A stretch of DNA of 31,041 bases from Candidatus Rhodoferax odensensis (lineage in GTDB: Bacteria > Pseudomonadota > Gammaproteobacteria > Burkholderiales > Burkholderiaceae_C). Where the stretch lies: the NCBI GenBank assembly GCA_016718405.1, contig JADKDJ010000023.1:1-31041 (forward strand). Reading direction: 5' to 3'. The notes beneath the pieces are model-generated. The model was not told where the DNA came from. It saw only the letters and a program-made list of their open reading frames with translations, and did no database searches. This document shows, in pieces, positions 1-9,101 of this stretch. The translations under genes and the position numbers were made by a program. Each line of letters opens with the position of its first letter. Within the stretch, counting starts at the first letter, position 1.

Positions 1-240
1 GTAATCGGCGATGCCGTAGGCGGTGGGGTTGCCGTTCCCGTAGAGGAAGAAGTCTCGGTGCTGGATCTGAAGGTGACCACCCACGCGCACGTGATGGGTG
101 TGCATGATGTAATTAATGTTGGCGCTGAAACCGCCAAACAACAGTATCGCGGTCGAGCCAATCGCCATGGCCAGCAGCGTGGCCAGTGAGCGCCGCCTGT
201 TGCGCAAGAGATTGCGCACGGCCAATGACAGGGTCATCAT
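1..240 (-). CDS. ABC transporter permease, FtsX/MacB-like, N-terminal part (runs off the window)
   Basis: Only the first 80 residues are present. They begin MMTLSLAVRNLLRNRRRSLA, a basic cytoplasmic start, followed by a hydrophobic segment (about residues 20-37, containing TLLAMAIGSTAILLFGGF), and then a soluble stretch that would be periplasmic. This layout is typical of LolC/LolE/MacB-type permeases of the FtsX superfamily. The ATG forms an ATGA overlap with the stop of the ATPase gene just upstream, so the two are translationally coupled and should form one exporter or lipoprotein-release complex in the inner membrane. The substrate cannot be told from this fragment. Confidence 0.8.
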   Translation of the reverse strand, partial: MMTLSLAVRNLLRNRRRSLATLLAMAIGSTAILLFGGFSANINYIMHTHHVRVGGHLQIQHRDFFLYGNGNPTAYGIADY

Positions 241-970
241 GTCGCATCCTCCTGGCCTTTGCGCCGAATGCCGCGAATGGTGCCGTCCTTCAGGAAGATG
301 GTGTCGTCTGCGGACTTGATCACTTCGGGGTCATGGGACGAGAAGATAAATGAGATCTGGTAGCGATCGACCATCCTGCGCATCAGGTTCAGGATGGCGG
401 CCCCGGTCTGGCTGTCGAGGTTGGCGGTGGGTTCATCGGCAATGACCAGTTTGGGCTTGCGTGCCAGGGCGCGGGCGATGGCGACCCGCTGGCGCTGGCC
501 GCCCGACAGCTGGCCCGGAAGGTTCTTGGCCTTGTCGCCCAGGCCCACCGCATCGAGCAGCTTGGGCACCCGGTCACCGCGCTTCTTGGCCGAGGCACCC
601 GCCAACAACAGCGGGTACTCAATGTTCTCGTAGGCGCTCAGCACCGGCAGCAGGTTGAAATTCTGAAAAATGAAACCGATGTTCTTGGCCCGGAAATCCG
701 ACAAGTCATCGTCGCTCAAGTCGCCGACTTTGCAATCGGCGACGATTTCCCCTTGTCGGGCCGGTCGATGCAGCCGACCATGTTCAGCAGGGTCGTCTTG
801 CCACTGCCTGATGGGCCCAGCAGAACTGTAAAGCAGGCATGACGAACGAGAATGTCAACGCCCTTGATCACCGGGACGCTGATCGAATCCATAGGGTAGG
901 TCTTTTCGACCGCCGTGAGCACAGCCACTGGCCCCTGCTGTTCCGACTCGCTGCTGGTCTGATCGGTCAT
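237..970 (-). CDS. ABC transporter ATP-binding protein, LolD/MacB type (one frameshift)
   Basis: All motifs of an ABC ATPase are present in order: Walker A GPSGSGKTT, Q-loop FQNFNL, signature LSGGQRQRVAIARAL, Walker B LVIADEPTANLD and the H-loop SSHD. The length of about 244 residues suits the LolD/MacB/FtsE group, and the neighbour is an FtsX-like permease. I chose the ATG at 970 (MTDQTSS), which has a GGGGA ribosome-binding site upstream, over a TTG twelve bases earlier. The frame breaks at the four-C run 749-752. Restoring one base joins RPDKG to EIVADCKVGDLSDDDL, which is the normal sequence between Walker A and the Q-loop, so the break is probably a base-calling error. Confidence 0.85.
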
Positions 971-1144
971 GTACGTCCCCAAATCCTTTGTAGGTGATCA
1001 GTCAACGGTGAAGGTAACAGACCTCGACCGCCGGTGTTGCAACCCGGCAAGCAGTGTACTGCGTTGGATGCTCAAAGTCCTCGGTGCCACGACGTACGCC
1101 ACGACTTGCTGCGAAGCCAGGCAAAGTCAATAGAATTCGCAGCA

Positions 1145-1597
1145 ATGACCAAGATCCTGATGGTGTGCATGGGCAACATCTGCCGCTCCCCGATGGCTCG
1201 GGCGGTGGCCGAGCGAGCCGCAGCGCAGACGGGGCGTGAGCGACTTAGCATGACTGGTCGCCTGACGTTCGACTCAGCCGGCACCCACGCGCACCATATC
1301 GGCGAGCGAATAGACCCAGAGCGGCTGCGGTGCTTTTGGCGCGCGGCTACCCTCCGGTGAAGGGGCGCTCGCGACGCATCGATGACGCGGACTTTGAGAA
1401 GTTCGACCTCATCCTGGCCATGGATCGCGGCAATCTGGCGACCTTCAAAACATCTGTCCCGCTGCCAGCACGTTAGCAAGCTACGCTGTTGCTGACTTTG
1501 ACGGCATGCGTGGCGAGGATGTGCCTGACCCTTATTACGGCAACGCGCAGGGTTCGAGCGCGTGCTCGATCTGTGCGAGCTGGTGCCTCAGGATTGA
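1145..1597 (+). CDS. Low-molecular-weight protein tyrosine phosphatase, Wzb/Etp-like (three frameshifts)
   Basis: The product starts MTKILMVCMGNICRSPMA. CMGNICRS is the C-X5-R-S phosphate-binding loop with the nucleophilic cysteine. Near the C-terminus VPDPYYG (about 1520-1540) supplies the general-acid aspartate, and FERVLDLCELV closes the fold. The size of about 150 residues is normal. Reading through needs frame changes near 1323, 1450 and 1552. Each restores family-like sequence (for example DADFEKFDLILAMDRGN), so either the gene is decayed or the assembly has indels here. In polysaccharide loci such phosphatases usually dephosphorylate a Wzc-type tyrosine kinase, but no kinase is visible here. 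The gene is convergent with the glycosyltransferase that ends at 1611. Confidence 0.75.
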
Positions 1598-1610
1598 TCG
1601 GGGCGCTTGG

Positions 1611-2708
1611 CTATGGCATCCGCTGAAAGTGGACCCAAACCGTCCTCTGCGGGTCGGTCTCGCGCTGGATTAGAGCCACATAGCAAGCTGGCTCCAGCAG
1701 GGCCCACTCAGCCTCGCTGAAGTTGGAGGCTCCGGCCCATGCAGGTCTGAACATCGCCGGCCGCATTAGCAGGGAAGGGCTGACGGCCAGCACGGCCGAG
1801 CTGCCGGTTTGGCTTGCGAAGTCCGTCGCGCTGCAGACCTGTAGATTGGCTAGCGCAAACCAATCGGTCGGATCAATCGTTCGGGCCAAGGCGCCGACCA
1901 GTGTCAGTTTGCGGCTCCAGGCATGAAAGCGTGGAAACCGTTTGCTGAAGTAAGTTTGTTGACTGCGCGCCATCAGCTCAGCCTTGAACGGCTTGTGCCG
2001 GTACTCGTGCACCGCCGAGGCGGACGGAACCATCGCCAGGGTGTAGCCGGCCCGTCTCAGTCGAACGGACAGGTCCGAGTCTTCGAAAAACATGAAGTAG
2101 TCGGGATCAAACAGGCCGCTTGCCTCCAGCGCTGCCTGACGGCGTAGCAACATGACTGCGCCAGCGAGGAAGTCAACCCCAAAAACTGCGGGTGAGGTCA
2201 TCGTTTGGCGTTCATGTGCAAGGTAGCGGTTTGCCGCCAAACGCGCGGCCGTGGCAGACCAGGACGCCAATGCCATTGCCAGTTGGGACATTGGCGACTG
2301 AGGAAACGCGCTTGGCAGCAGAAAAGAGCGCTCGGCGTTCCAGTAGATGCGAGGCGACACCGCCGCCAGGGGTGGTCGCGAGTCCAGCGCCTGCGCCAGT
2401 GTGACGACATCGTTGGCGGAGATCAAGGCGTCTGGATTGAGCAGCAGCACGTACGGTGCGTCGCACCGCGTAAAAGCCAGATTGCAGCCCCGTCCAAACC
2501 CAAGGTTCTGCGGTGGCTTGAGCACCGTCATCTCCGGCCTGCCCGCGGCACATTGCAACAAGGCGTGGTGCTCACTGGCATCCTCGCTGTTGTCGACTAG
2601 AAAAATGCGGCCATGGCGCCATGGCCCCAACGCCGTCAGACAGCGCCCGACATCATCGGCGCTGTGGTAGTTGACGATGATGATGTCAACGCAAGGCGGC
2701 GAGCACAT
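1611..2708 (-). CDS. Glycosyltransferase family 2, rhamnosyltransferase-like
   Basis: The GT-A fold is clear in the first 230 residues: VDIIIVNYHSADD at the nucleotide-binding start, FLVDNSED, LLLNPDA in the DXD position, and FFEDSDLSVRLRRAGY as the acceptor-side ED motif. This pattern is typical of the WbbL-like GT2 branch that adds rhamnose or similar sugars to lipid-linked glycans on the cytoplasmic face. A C-terminal part of about 100 residues is not recognisable. The ATG at 2708 (MCSPPC) is chosen because upstream codons in this frame lie inside the methyltransferase gene. With the reconstructed end of that gene the overlap is 23 bases. It is the last gene of the polysaccharide operon. 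Confidence 0.8.
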   Translation of the reverse strand: MCSPPCVDIIIVNYHSADDVGRCLTALGPWRHGRIFLVDNSEDASEHHALLQCAAGRPEMTVLKPPQNLGFGRGCNLAFTRCDAPYVLLLNPDALISANDVVTLAQALDSRPPLAAVSPRIYWNAERSFLLPSAFPQSPMSQLAMALASWSATAARLAANRYLAHERQTMTSPAVFGVDFLAGAVMLLRRQAALEASGLFDPDYFMFFEDSDLSVRLRRAGYTLAMVPSASAVHEYRHKPFKAELMARSQQTYFSKRFPRFHAWSRKLTLVGALARTIDPTDWFALANLQVCSATDFASQTGSSAVLAVSPSLLMRPAMFRPAWAGASNFSEAEWALLEPACYVALIQRETDPQRTVWVHFQRMP

Positions 2709-4662
2709 GCAGGCTGTCCGTTTCAAGGCTCTGCCAATCGATTGGACAGTCCGGCCCGTTGAGTGCATCCAATCGCGCGCGCATCGACGTCGGAACGGGC
2801 TGACCCTGGCGACGGACCTGCACGACGGCAAAACCCGGCCTCATTCAACAGGGCAAGCAGTGATCGCTCGGTGAAGAAGCGCAAATGGGTGTTGCAGAGG
2901 ATGCCCACCGGCAGATAGTCAAATCGACCGATCATCAGCTCCCTGACGATGGGCCAGAAGCCCACGTTGGGAACAGACACCAATACGTAACCACCCTGAC
3001 GCAACACCAACCGGACTTGTCGCAGTGCATCAATCGGGTTTTCAAGATGCTCCAGTACGTCCAGAAACGTCACCGCGTCAAACAGGCCAACTTCTGCCGG
3101 ATCAAGCGCCTCAACGCGCCGCTCGAAGACCGTAACCCCAGAAGCGCGTGCCCGTTGCGCCGCTATTGCACCGGGCTCCAGCAGGCAAGCCTGGGCGCCG
3201 GGACGCGCCGCAAAGGCGCGCGCAAAGCCGCCCTCGCCGCCGCCAATGTCCAGCAGTCGCCGCACCGAGTCGGGCAGCATCGCCAGCATTTCAAGGCGCG
3301 AACTCATTTGATAGTCCCCGTATGAATGTACGAATGCCCGTGGCGCCAGTTGGCAGGCCGCGCCAAGCGCGCGCGGTAGGTCGGCCCAAGCGCAGTGTGG
3401 GTGCAGCGACACGAAGTTGCGCGCCAACTCGGTATTCAACAAGTAGAGTTTGGGGTCAGTGGATTGATATGGCGCATGCTCCGGCAGCGCCTGCCGCCGA
3501 TCCACGTAGCGTTCCAGCTCCGAGCGCGTGCAGTAGTCAATCGTCCACTCACCCGTGGCATCGGACCGTCCTGCGCTGACGACGCAGGTGGCGCCACTGC
3601 GCATCAGGCTTGCGCCGAGTTGTTGGCGTAAATCCGCCACCGCGACCACTGCGGGGTCCAACACAACAAGTACTTGCGCTGCACTGCTGCCCGCCAGAAA
3701 GGCCGCAGGCGAGGGCGCCGAGAGCCGCGTCACTTCGTGAATATTTGGTGACGTTGCGTTCGGGCTCGATAGTTGCGCCTTCAGGGCATCGATTCCGAAC
3801 GCCAACTCTTCCGTGCCCTGCAATACGCTGTCAACAAAGAAGACCACCTCGCAGGTGGGCAATGGCTGGTTGCCGTTGGTGTGCGGCATTTGCGAGTGTT
3901 CTGCCGCAGCGGCGGCTGCCTGTATTTCAACAACGGGCGGCAGATTGACTAACAGGTCAGCCCCCCACCAACGCCCCGGGTTGGATTGAATTCCCAGCAC
4001 CACCAGCGTCTCGCCACGCTCCAGCAGCCGGTAGAATTGACGCAGTCCCGTCTCCATATCCAAAACTCTGCCACCATTCAGATAGTTTTCCAGCCCCCGG
4101 TATTTGCTGGAGAAGTGACGTGTCACCGCTGCGTCTACGCCCGGTTGCTGTGTCACCGCCGAGGACATCAGGTTGACTTTGGCTCCGTTGCGGGCCAGAA
4201 ACGCGACGCCCAGAAAGAAACTGTCAAAGTGCGGCGTGAGCAGCACCAAGCCACGATTGCGTTGATGTCCCACCAAAGCCGCGCCGCTCGGTTCGAACGC
4301 GCAGTTCAGCTTGTTCACGCGAACCGCTGCGACCAGTTGAGCTTCCAACTCTTCGCGCGCCTCGACAACGAATCGCTCCCGCACCAAGCGCTCAGCGTCT
4401 CCTCATTGGCCGAACCCGGCAGCAGCCGGTAGCCCGCCAGACTTTGGCTACGAATATGGGGCCGGCCCAAGGCCATTGAACGCCAGTCTCGACCAGTCCT
4501 GGCGTTAATAAGACCGCGCCAATAAGCTGCCCGATACGCCAGCGTTAGCGGCAGCCGGGCCAATACAGGCAAAACCCAAGCGAAGTCGACATGGTGCGCC
4601 CGCTGCGCGGCCCACCAGAGCAGCCGTCGGGCGAACGCCCTGAACCTGGCCGCAACTGTCAT
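2686..4662 (-). CDS. Fusion protein: LpxL-like acyltransferase domain plus class I methyltransferase (two frameshifts)
   Basis: The reconstructed protein has about 658 residues. The N-terminal third resembles lipid A lauroyl/myristoyl-type acyltransferases, with an amphipathic start (FARRLLWWAAQRAHHVDFAWV) and GLVLLTPHFDSFFLG at the catalytic-histidine position. The acidic residue normally five positions after that histidine is a phenylalanine. The middle, about 180 residues, is not recognised. The last 210 residues are a Methyltransf_23-type domain: LLDIGGGEGGFA (SAM motif I) and FDAVTFLDVLEHLENP. The ATG at 4662 overlaps the preceding stop as ATGA. Frame breaks lie near 4388 and near 2834, where an extra base follows NEAGF. 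Correcting the latter gives a sensible tail ending at 2686. It probably modifies a lipid-linked glycan or lipid A, but the reaction is not defined. Confidence 0.7.
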
Positions 4663-5392
4663 GAGACTGCCACGCCGTCGATCAAACGACGCACGTCGCC
4701 GGCCCGTTCTACCGACATCCAGGTCGTTTGCACGGGCAAGCGATGGGCCCACTTGGCTTCGAACACCGAACCACTCGCCGCGATGCGCTCGACGAGTCGT
4801 CGTGGCACTGCGCCGTTGGTCGGCGTGTCAGACCAGTGTTCGCAGTAGGCGTCGACCACCGCCGATTGATAGCCGTTGGACTGCGCCTGCAAGACGAGGT
4901 CGGTCGCGTAGAAATCCCATGGCAGCGACGGATCGAGCCCGAGCCCGCTGCTGCATCGCACTGCAAACAGCAGTTCGTCGAGGCTGTCGACCCCTGCAGG
5001 GCAAGGACCGTAAGCTCACGCAGCAGTTGGCCACGATCAAGTACATGTCCGGCTCGCTGAGAGCTCGTCCCGCACCCGGACACGCCGTACACCCCGGCGA
5101 CGGCAAGCGTGGGGAACGCTACCTGTGCCTCCATCAGCCTGGTCTTGAACTGTGCATCCCACCCCGCTGGAAGGTAGACGTCCTGGTGAACCCAGACCAG
5201 CCACGCATCTGGCCCCGACAAGCCCATGGCGGCCGCGTTGAACGCCTCGGCCGCGCTCTGGGCGTTGAAGCAGGCGGTCAGCGGGTAGCGCGCGTCTCGC
5301 AGGCACGGCGAGGCGAGCAAGCGTTTGGACAGTACGTCCAGATCGCTGACGCAAGTTACGAAGTTCAGCGTCATGGAGCCATCTTCGGTCAT
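4659..5392 (-). CDS. StrF-like (Glyco_tranf_2_5) putative glycosyltransferase (one frameshift)
   Basis: A compact protein of about 244 residues. The hallmarks are a short GT-A-like start (MTLNFVTCVSDLDVLSKRL), then WLVWVHQDVYLPAGW, the usual VHQDVYLP core of this family, then ELLFAVR and WDFYATDLVLQAQ near the C-terminus. These proteins occur in nucleotide-sugar and surface-glycan clusters and are presumed glycosyltransferases. The frame breaks at the four-C run 4991-4994. Adding one base joins ALQG to VDSLDELLFAVR. The ATG at 5392 overlaps the stop of the GNAT gene as ATGA, and its own stop overlaps the next ATG in the same way. An alternative start (MTLNF) lies 18 bases downstream. Confidence 0.7.
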
Positions 5393-6429
5393 AGGAAATC
5401 GGTGTCCCCGCCCATCAGCCACCAGTTCAATTGATGCACGTCGGCCTCGATCACGTCCGAGCTTGCGGGGATGCCCAAGCATGCCGCAACTGAATTGTGC
5501 TGCCAAGCGGAGTCACGTAGCGCGTTGACGACCAGCGGGCTGGCCCAAGCTGCAAGTTCTTGCGCACCAAATTGTGCCGCCTGCGTTAGACAGGCGCGGC
5601 AGGCGGCGGTAAGCCAATTGATCGGGCCGATCCAGTCGAGCCACTGGCTTTGCGGGTTTTGCAGCCGCAGTACGGCAATGCCAGCCGTTCGCGACGGCCA
5701 AACGCGGCGCAGTCGAAACAGTTGGTACTGTTGGTCGGGCCGATCCAGATAGCGCCACTTCACATACCGGTGGTCGCGTTCACCCATGGTCATGGCAACA
5801 CCCTCACGGCGCATTGCCAACCAGGCTCGGTCGATCTCATCGAGTGTTGAGGCATCATCGTGTCCCATCGTTTCCCACCGCCAGCTCCAGTGCAGTGCCG
5901 CCCGACCGGGGCGGTCCGAGGTCGACCATCGCAGATCATACAGGTGGCCACCGTCGTAAGCCAGTTGGGATTTGACCGCCAGGCGCATGTGCCGCTCGTT
6001 GGGAAAACCAAAACCAAGCTGAAACGGCCGTTGCCCGAGCTTTCCAAGGCGCGTCGCATACAGCCGTTGTGACGCATGGAAAAACGGCCCGCGACGGGTC
6101 AGGATGCCTCGCCAGCCAGGGTCAACCATTACATCGCCAATCTGCAGGCCTTTGGTCGGCAAACCGGCGCGCCAAAGCCGACGGGGAATCCCAGCGCAAT
6201 GCGCAATCAAGGCAGCTTCATGCCAGACACCAACTCCCTCGGAATGACCCTGACCAGCGCCGCTACCGTACTTCCACTCAAACCACGCTGGCCCAGCACC
6301 GGCGCCGAAGACGCGCTCGTGGAGCGCCAGCACGCTGGAACGATCCGCGGGCTGCACGTCGCGCACCGTCAGTGTGTGTTCGCCCACCCGAACAGTCTGC
6401 TCAGATGCGGCTGCAGAAGATTCGATCAT
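5389..6429 (-). CDS. GNAT-like N-acyltransferase in a polysaccharide cluster
   Basis: An intact gene of 346 residues. The first part, TLTVRDVQPADRSSVLALHERVFG, is the opening strand and helix of a GNAT fold. GLQIGDVMVDPGWRG fits the central strand and the acyl-CoA pyrophosphate-loop region, though the loop is not a clean Q-X-X-G-X-G/A. FQLGFGFPNERHMR follows. Proteins of this look (GNAT_9-like) are common next to Wzm/Wzt exporters and probably acylate an amino-sugar or the growing glycan. I chose the ATG at 6429 because it overlaps the Wzt stop as ATGA; an earlier ATG nine bases upstream is possible. The acceptor is unknown. Confidence 0.7.
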   Translation of the reverse strand: MIESSAAASEQTVRVGEHTLTVRDVQPADRSSVLALHERVFGAGAGPAWFEWKYGSGAGQGHSEGVGVWHEAALIAHCAGIPRRLWRAGLPTKGLQIGDVMVDPGWRGILTRRGPFFHASQRLYATRLGKLGQRPFQLGFGFPNERHMRLAVKSQLAYDGGHLYDLRWSTSDRPGRAALHWSWRWETMGHDDASTLDEIDRAWLAMRREGVAMTMGERDHRYVKWRYLDRPDQQYQLFRLRRVWPSRTAGIAVLRLQNPQSQWLDWIGPINWLTAACRACLTQAAQFGAQELAAWASPLVVNALRDSAWQHNSVAACLGIPASSDVIEADVHQLNWWLMGGDTDFL

Positions 6430-7497
6430 GGCTGCCATTGGTGGGGTAAGGCCACCAAGCCTTGCTCAATGCCGTCCTGGCTCACGTTGAGCACCAGCCA
6501 GTTGTCCACCTGGTCGTACAGGTGAACCGCGTTCTCGCAGGCCAGGAAGAAGGTCGCACGATACGTGCCCTTCAGCAGGGGAAGCTTTGTGAATGTAATT
6601 GTCACGGAGCCGAGTCCCCGCCCGTCTCGCGCCAACACCACGCCGTCGTTGCGCGACGTGGCACTGGCGATGGTCAGACCATTGCCGTCCGCGATGCCCA
6701 GCGCCACCGAGGGCTCGGGCAGTCCGGGGTCAATGGCATAGTCAATCGTGATACGCAGATCCGATCTTGAGGCTGGCGCCATAAGCACTGGTGACTTCGG
6801 CGGCGCTGCCAATCATGCGCACCGCGCCGGCCTCAATCCACAGTGCCCGCGAACAAAGCGCCTCAACCTGGTACATCGAGTGGGAGCAGAACAGAATTGT
6901 CTTGCCTGCGTCTTTGAGGCGCATGATGCGGTCGAACGACTTGCGTGCAAAAGCGCCGTCCCCGACCGACAGGGCCTCGTCAATCACCAGAATGTCGGGC
7001 TCGACGCTGGTGGCGACCGAAAACGCCAGCCGCATGAACATGCCGCTGGAGTAGGTCTTGACCGGCTGGTGGATGAAATCACCAATGTCGGCGAAGGACA
7101 GAATATCGTCGAGCTTGTCGTCGACCTGCTTGCGTGACAGTCCCAGAATGGCGGCGTTCATGTAAACGTTTTCAAGCCCAGTGAAGTCCGGATTGAAGCC
7201 CGCGCCGAGCTCCAGCAGGGCCGCTACGCGCCCTTCGACCGTCAATGTACCGTTCGTTGGCGACAAGGTTCCGCAAACCATTTGCAGCAGGGTCGACTTG
7301 CCAGCGCCGTTGCGACCGACAATGCCGACGACCTCACCCCTGCGGATATCGAAGCTCACATCGCGCAGCGCCCAGAAGTCGCGGTCATAACGGTGCCAGC
7401 GGCCCCACAGCAACTGCTTCAGGCGATCCCCTGGCCGGTCAAACAAGCTGTAGCACTTGCCCAGCCCGCGGGCTTGCACGGCGTACTCAGACGACAT
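6426..7497 (-). CDS. wzt: O-antigen/polysaccharide ABC exporter ATPase with short C-terminal glycan-binding domain (one frameshift)
   Basis: The N-terminal 245 residues are a Wzt/TagH-type ATPase: Walker A GIVGRNGAGKSTLLQ, LLELGAGFNPDFTGLENV, signature YSSGMFMRLAFSVAT, Walker B DILVIDEALSVGD and switch histidine FCSHSM. After a frame break near 6765, the other frame gives DLRITIDYAIDPG and ends DNWLVLNVSQDG, matching the Wzt C-terminal beta-sandwich that reads the capped glycan end. The total is about 357 residues, whereas well-studied Wzt proteins are over 400; the linker is almost absent. The ATG at 7497 overlaps the permease gene by 11 bases. With Wzm it should export an undecaprenyl-linked glycan across the inner membrane. 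Confidence 0.85.
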
Positions 7498-8290
7498 CGG
7501 CAAACCCCTTGCGAGCCGCCTTGAAGAAGAGGGCTCCCAGCACAGCGATGGCGCAGCACGCCATTAAGTGCCACGCCAGCGCCGACCAATTGGGCCACTG
7601 GCCGTCAATCAGCACGGCGCGGGTTTCGGTAATCGTCAGCGCCAACGGATTCAGCACCATCCAGGGTCGCACCGCCTGTGGCAGAGCTTCAATCGGGAAG
7701 AAGATGGGGCTCAGAAACATCATCAGACTGAGCAGCATGCCCAGCACCTGCCCGATATCGCGGACATAGGTCCCCAAGGCAGCGAGCAACCAGCCCATGC
7801 CGACACACAGGGGCAGCAAAGCCAGCCAGACCAGGGGCAGGGCAATCAAGGTCAGGCGAATCGTGCCTTGTTCCCAGATGCCAAACAATACCAACAGCAC
7901 CAGTGCAATACCCAGATGCGCCAGACTCGACAGCACGCTCACCCAGGGCAGAATTTCCAGCGGGAACACGACTTTTTTGACCAAGTGTGGCTGGTCCAGC
8001 ACCAGGCGCGGTGCGCGGCCAACGCACTCGGCAAAGAAGTTGAACACCGCCAGCCCGGCATACAGACGCAGGGCAAACATCAAGTCGCTCTCCACGCTGG
8101 CCCCCCAGCGCAAATTGAAGACGAAACGAAACACGAAGGTGTAGACCGCCAGCATCAGCAGCGGCGTCAGCACGGCCCATGAGGCGCCCAGCACAGACTG
8201 CCGATAGCGGACATGCAACTCCCGGCCAGCAAACTGACGAATCAGGCTGGCGTGGCGCCAGGGGAGCAGGTAGGACAGCAAGGATTCCAC
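7487..8290 (-). CDS. wzm: Polysaccharide ABC-2 type exporter permease
   Basis: An intact 267-residue integral membrane protein with about six hydrophobic segments. Hallmarks of the Wzm/KpsM family are the amphipathic start LIRQFAGRELHVRYRQSVLGASWAVLTPLLML (broken here as RELHVRYRQSVLG and SWAVLTPLLMLAVY), ECVGRAPRLVLDQPHLVKKVVFP, and LMMFLSPIFFPIEALP before the last helix. It starts with GTG 15 bases after the regulator stop, with no strong ribosome-binding site, so translation may depend on coupling. It forms the membrane channel for the Wzt ATPase encoded next. Confidence 0.9.
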   Translation of the reverse strand: MESLLSYLLPWRHASLIRQFAGRELHVRYRQSVLGASWAVLTPLLMLAVYTFVFRFVFNLRWGASVESDLMFALRLYAGLAVFNFFAECVGRAPRLVLDQPHLVKKVVFPLEILPWVSVLSSLAHLGIALVLLVLFGIWEQGTIRLTLIALPLVWLALLPLCVGMGWLLAALGTYVRDIGQVLGMLLSLMMFLSPIFFPIEALPQAVRPWMVLNPLALTITETRAVLIDGQWPNWSALAWHLMACCAIAVLGALFFKAARKGFADVV

Positions 8291-8305
8291 GAACGGGTTG
8301 GCGAC

Positions 8306-9007
8306 TCAGGCTTTGGGTGGATCGACCCGCCCCTCGGCGATTTCTTTCAAGTAGTCCGGACGAACCAGCTTCAGGGTGTTGCCTTCGCGCACCAGGATCT
8401 TGTTCAGAAACAACAGATGGAAGGCGCGTGTGACGGTTTCGCGGCTGGCATTGATCATGATGGCCAGTTCCTGGTGAGTGGGCACCTGCTCGACCTCCGC
8501 GTCCCGGGCCGCACTGGATTGGGCCGCCAATTGTATGAGCAGCACACACAGCCGCTGGAATGGGTTGGGCAGGCCCAACAAGGTTCGTTGCGCCATGACG
8601 GTGCGCACCCGGTGCGCCAGCCGTGCCATCACGGCGCGAGCCAGCTCGGGGTTCATCGAAATCAACTCCCGAGCAGCACGAGCTTCCAGCAACGCCACCG
8701 TGGACTTGGCAGCCGCCACCACAAATTCAGAGGCCGCCTTGCCGTCAACGACTGACAGTTCGCCGAAATAGTCGCCTGGGTCCACAAAATACAGGCCAAC
8801 GCTGCGGCCGTCCACAGTAAAATCAACGCCTTGCAGGCGCCCCTCCACCAGAAACCCCAATTCTTGGGTGGGGCTGTCTTTGGACATGACCATAGCCCTA
8901 CGGGCGAATGACTTCAGGCTCATTTGGGCCGACAGGGGCTCCAGCGCTTCCCGTGACAGCGGGTGCAACAGTGGAAACTGGGTCAGTAATTGGAGCGAGA
9001 CGGGCAT
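8306..9007 (-). CDS. Crp/Fnr-family transcriptional regulator
   Basis: An intact protein of 233 residues. The N-terminal cyclic-nucleotide-binding beta-roll contains DPGDYFGELSVVDG. It is followed by a dimer helix and a winged helix-turn-helix with PTHQELAIMINASRETVTR. The helix residues SRETVTR match the E. coli CRP pattern R-E-x-x-x-R that contacts TGTGA half-sites, and a near-consensus CRP box lies in its own promoter region. In the phosphate-binding cassette, the arginine that follows DG-x-P in cAMP binders is replaced (DGKAASEF), so cAMP may not be the effector. There is no FNR-type N-terminal cysteine cluster. It is the first gene of the polysaccharide operon and divergent from the FecR operon. 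Confidence 0.85.
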   Translation of the reverse strand: MPVSLQLLTQFPLLHPLSREALEPLSAQMSLKSFARRAMVMSKDSPTQELGFLVEGRLQGVDFTVDGRSVGLYFVDPGDYFGELSVVDGKAASEFVVAAAKSTVALLEARAARELISMNPELARAVMARLAHRVRTVMAQRTLLGLPNPFQRLCVLLIQLAAQSSAARDAEVEQVPTHQELAIMINASRETVTRAFHLLFLNKILVREGNTLKLVRPDYLKEIAEGRVDPPKA

Positions 9008-9034
9008 TCAGCCCGAGTTTAAAGGTTTGCAACT

Positions 9035-9050
9035 TGTGATTGAGGGCACA
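9035..9050. promoter_or_regulatory. CRP-like operator in the divergent regulator/FecR promoter region
   Basis: TGTGATTGAGGGCACA matches the CRP consensus TGTGA-N6-TCACA at nine of ten defined positions. It lies in the 94-base gap between the Crp/Fnr gene and the FecR gene. A class II placement for the FecR operon would put the -10 near 9072-9077 (GACGAT, a weak match), so the promoter itself is uncertain. It could equally act as an autoregulatory site. Confidence 0.6.
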
Positions 9051-9101
9051 GAAACCTGTCGTCGAACGTGAGACGATTCGGCCATACTTCGAGGTGAAGC
9101 C

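Noticed and set aside
971..1144. Promoter candidates between the ABC transporter and the phosphatase gene
   Set aside because: TTGCTG and TAGAAT are 19 bases apart and would start transcription at the ATG; the minus-strand options are no better.
7689..8549. A 286-codon open frame on the minus strand across wzm and the regulator gene
   Set aside because: It overlaps two clear genes in another frame, and its product is Arg/Gly/Pro-rich without motifs.
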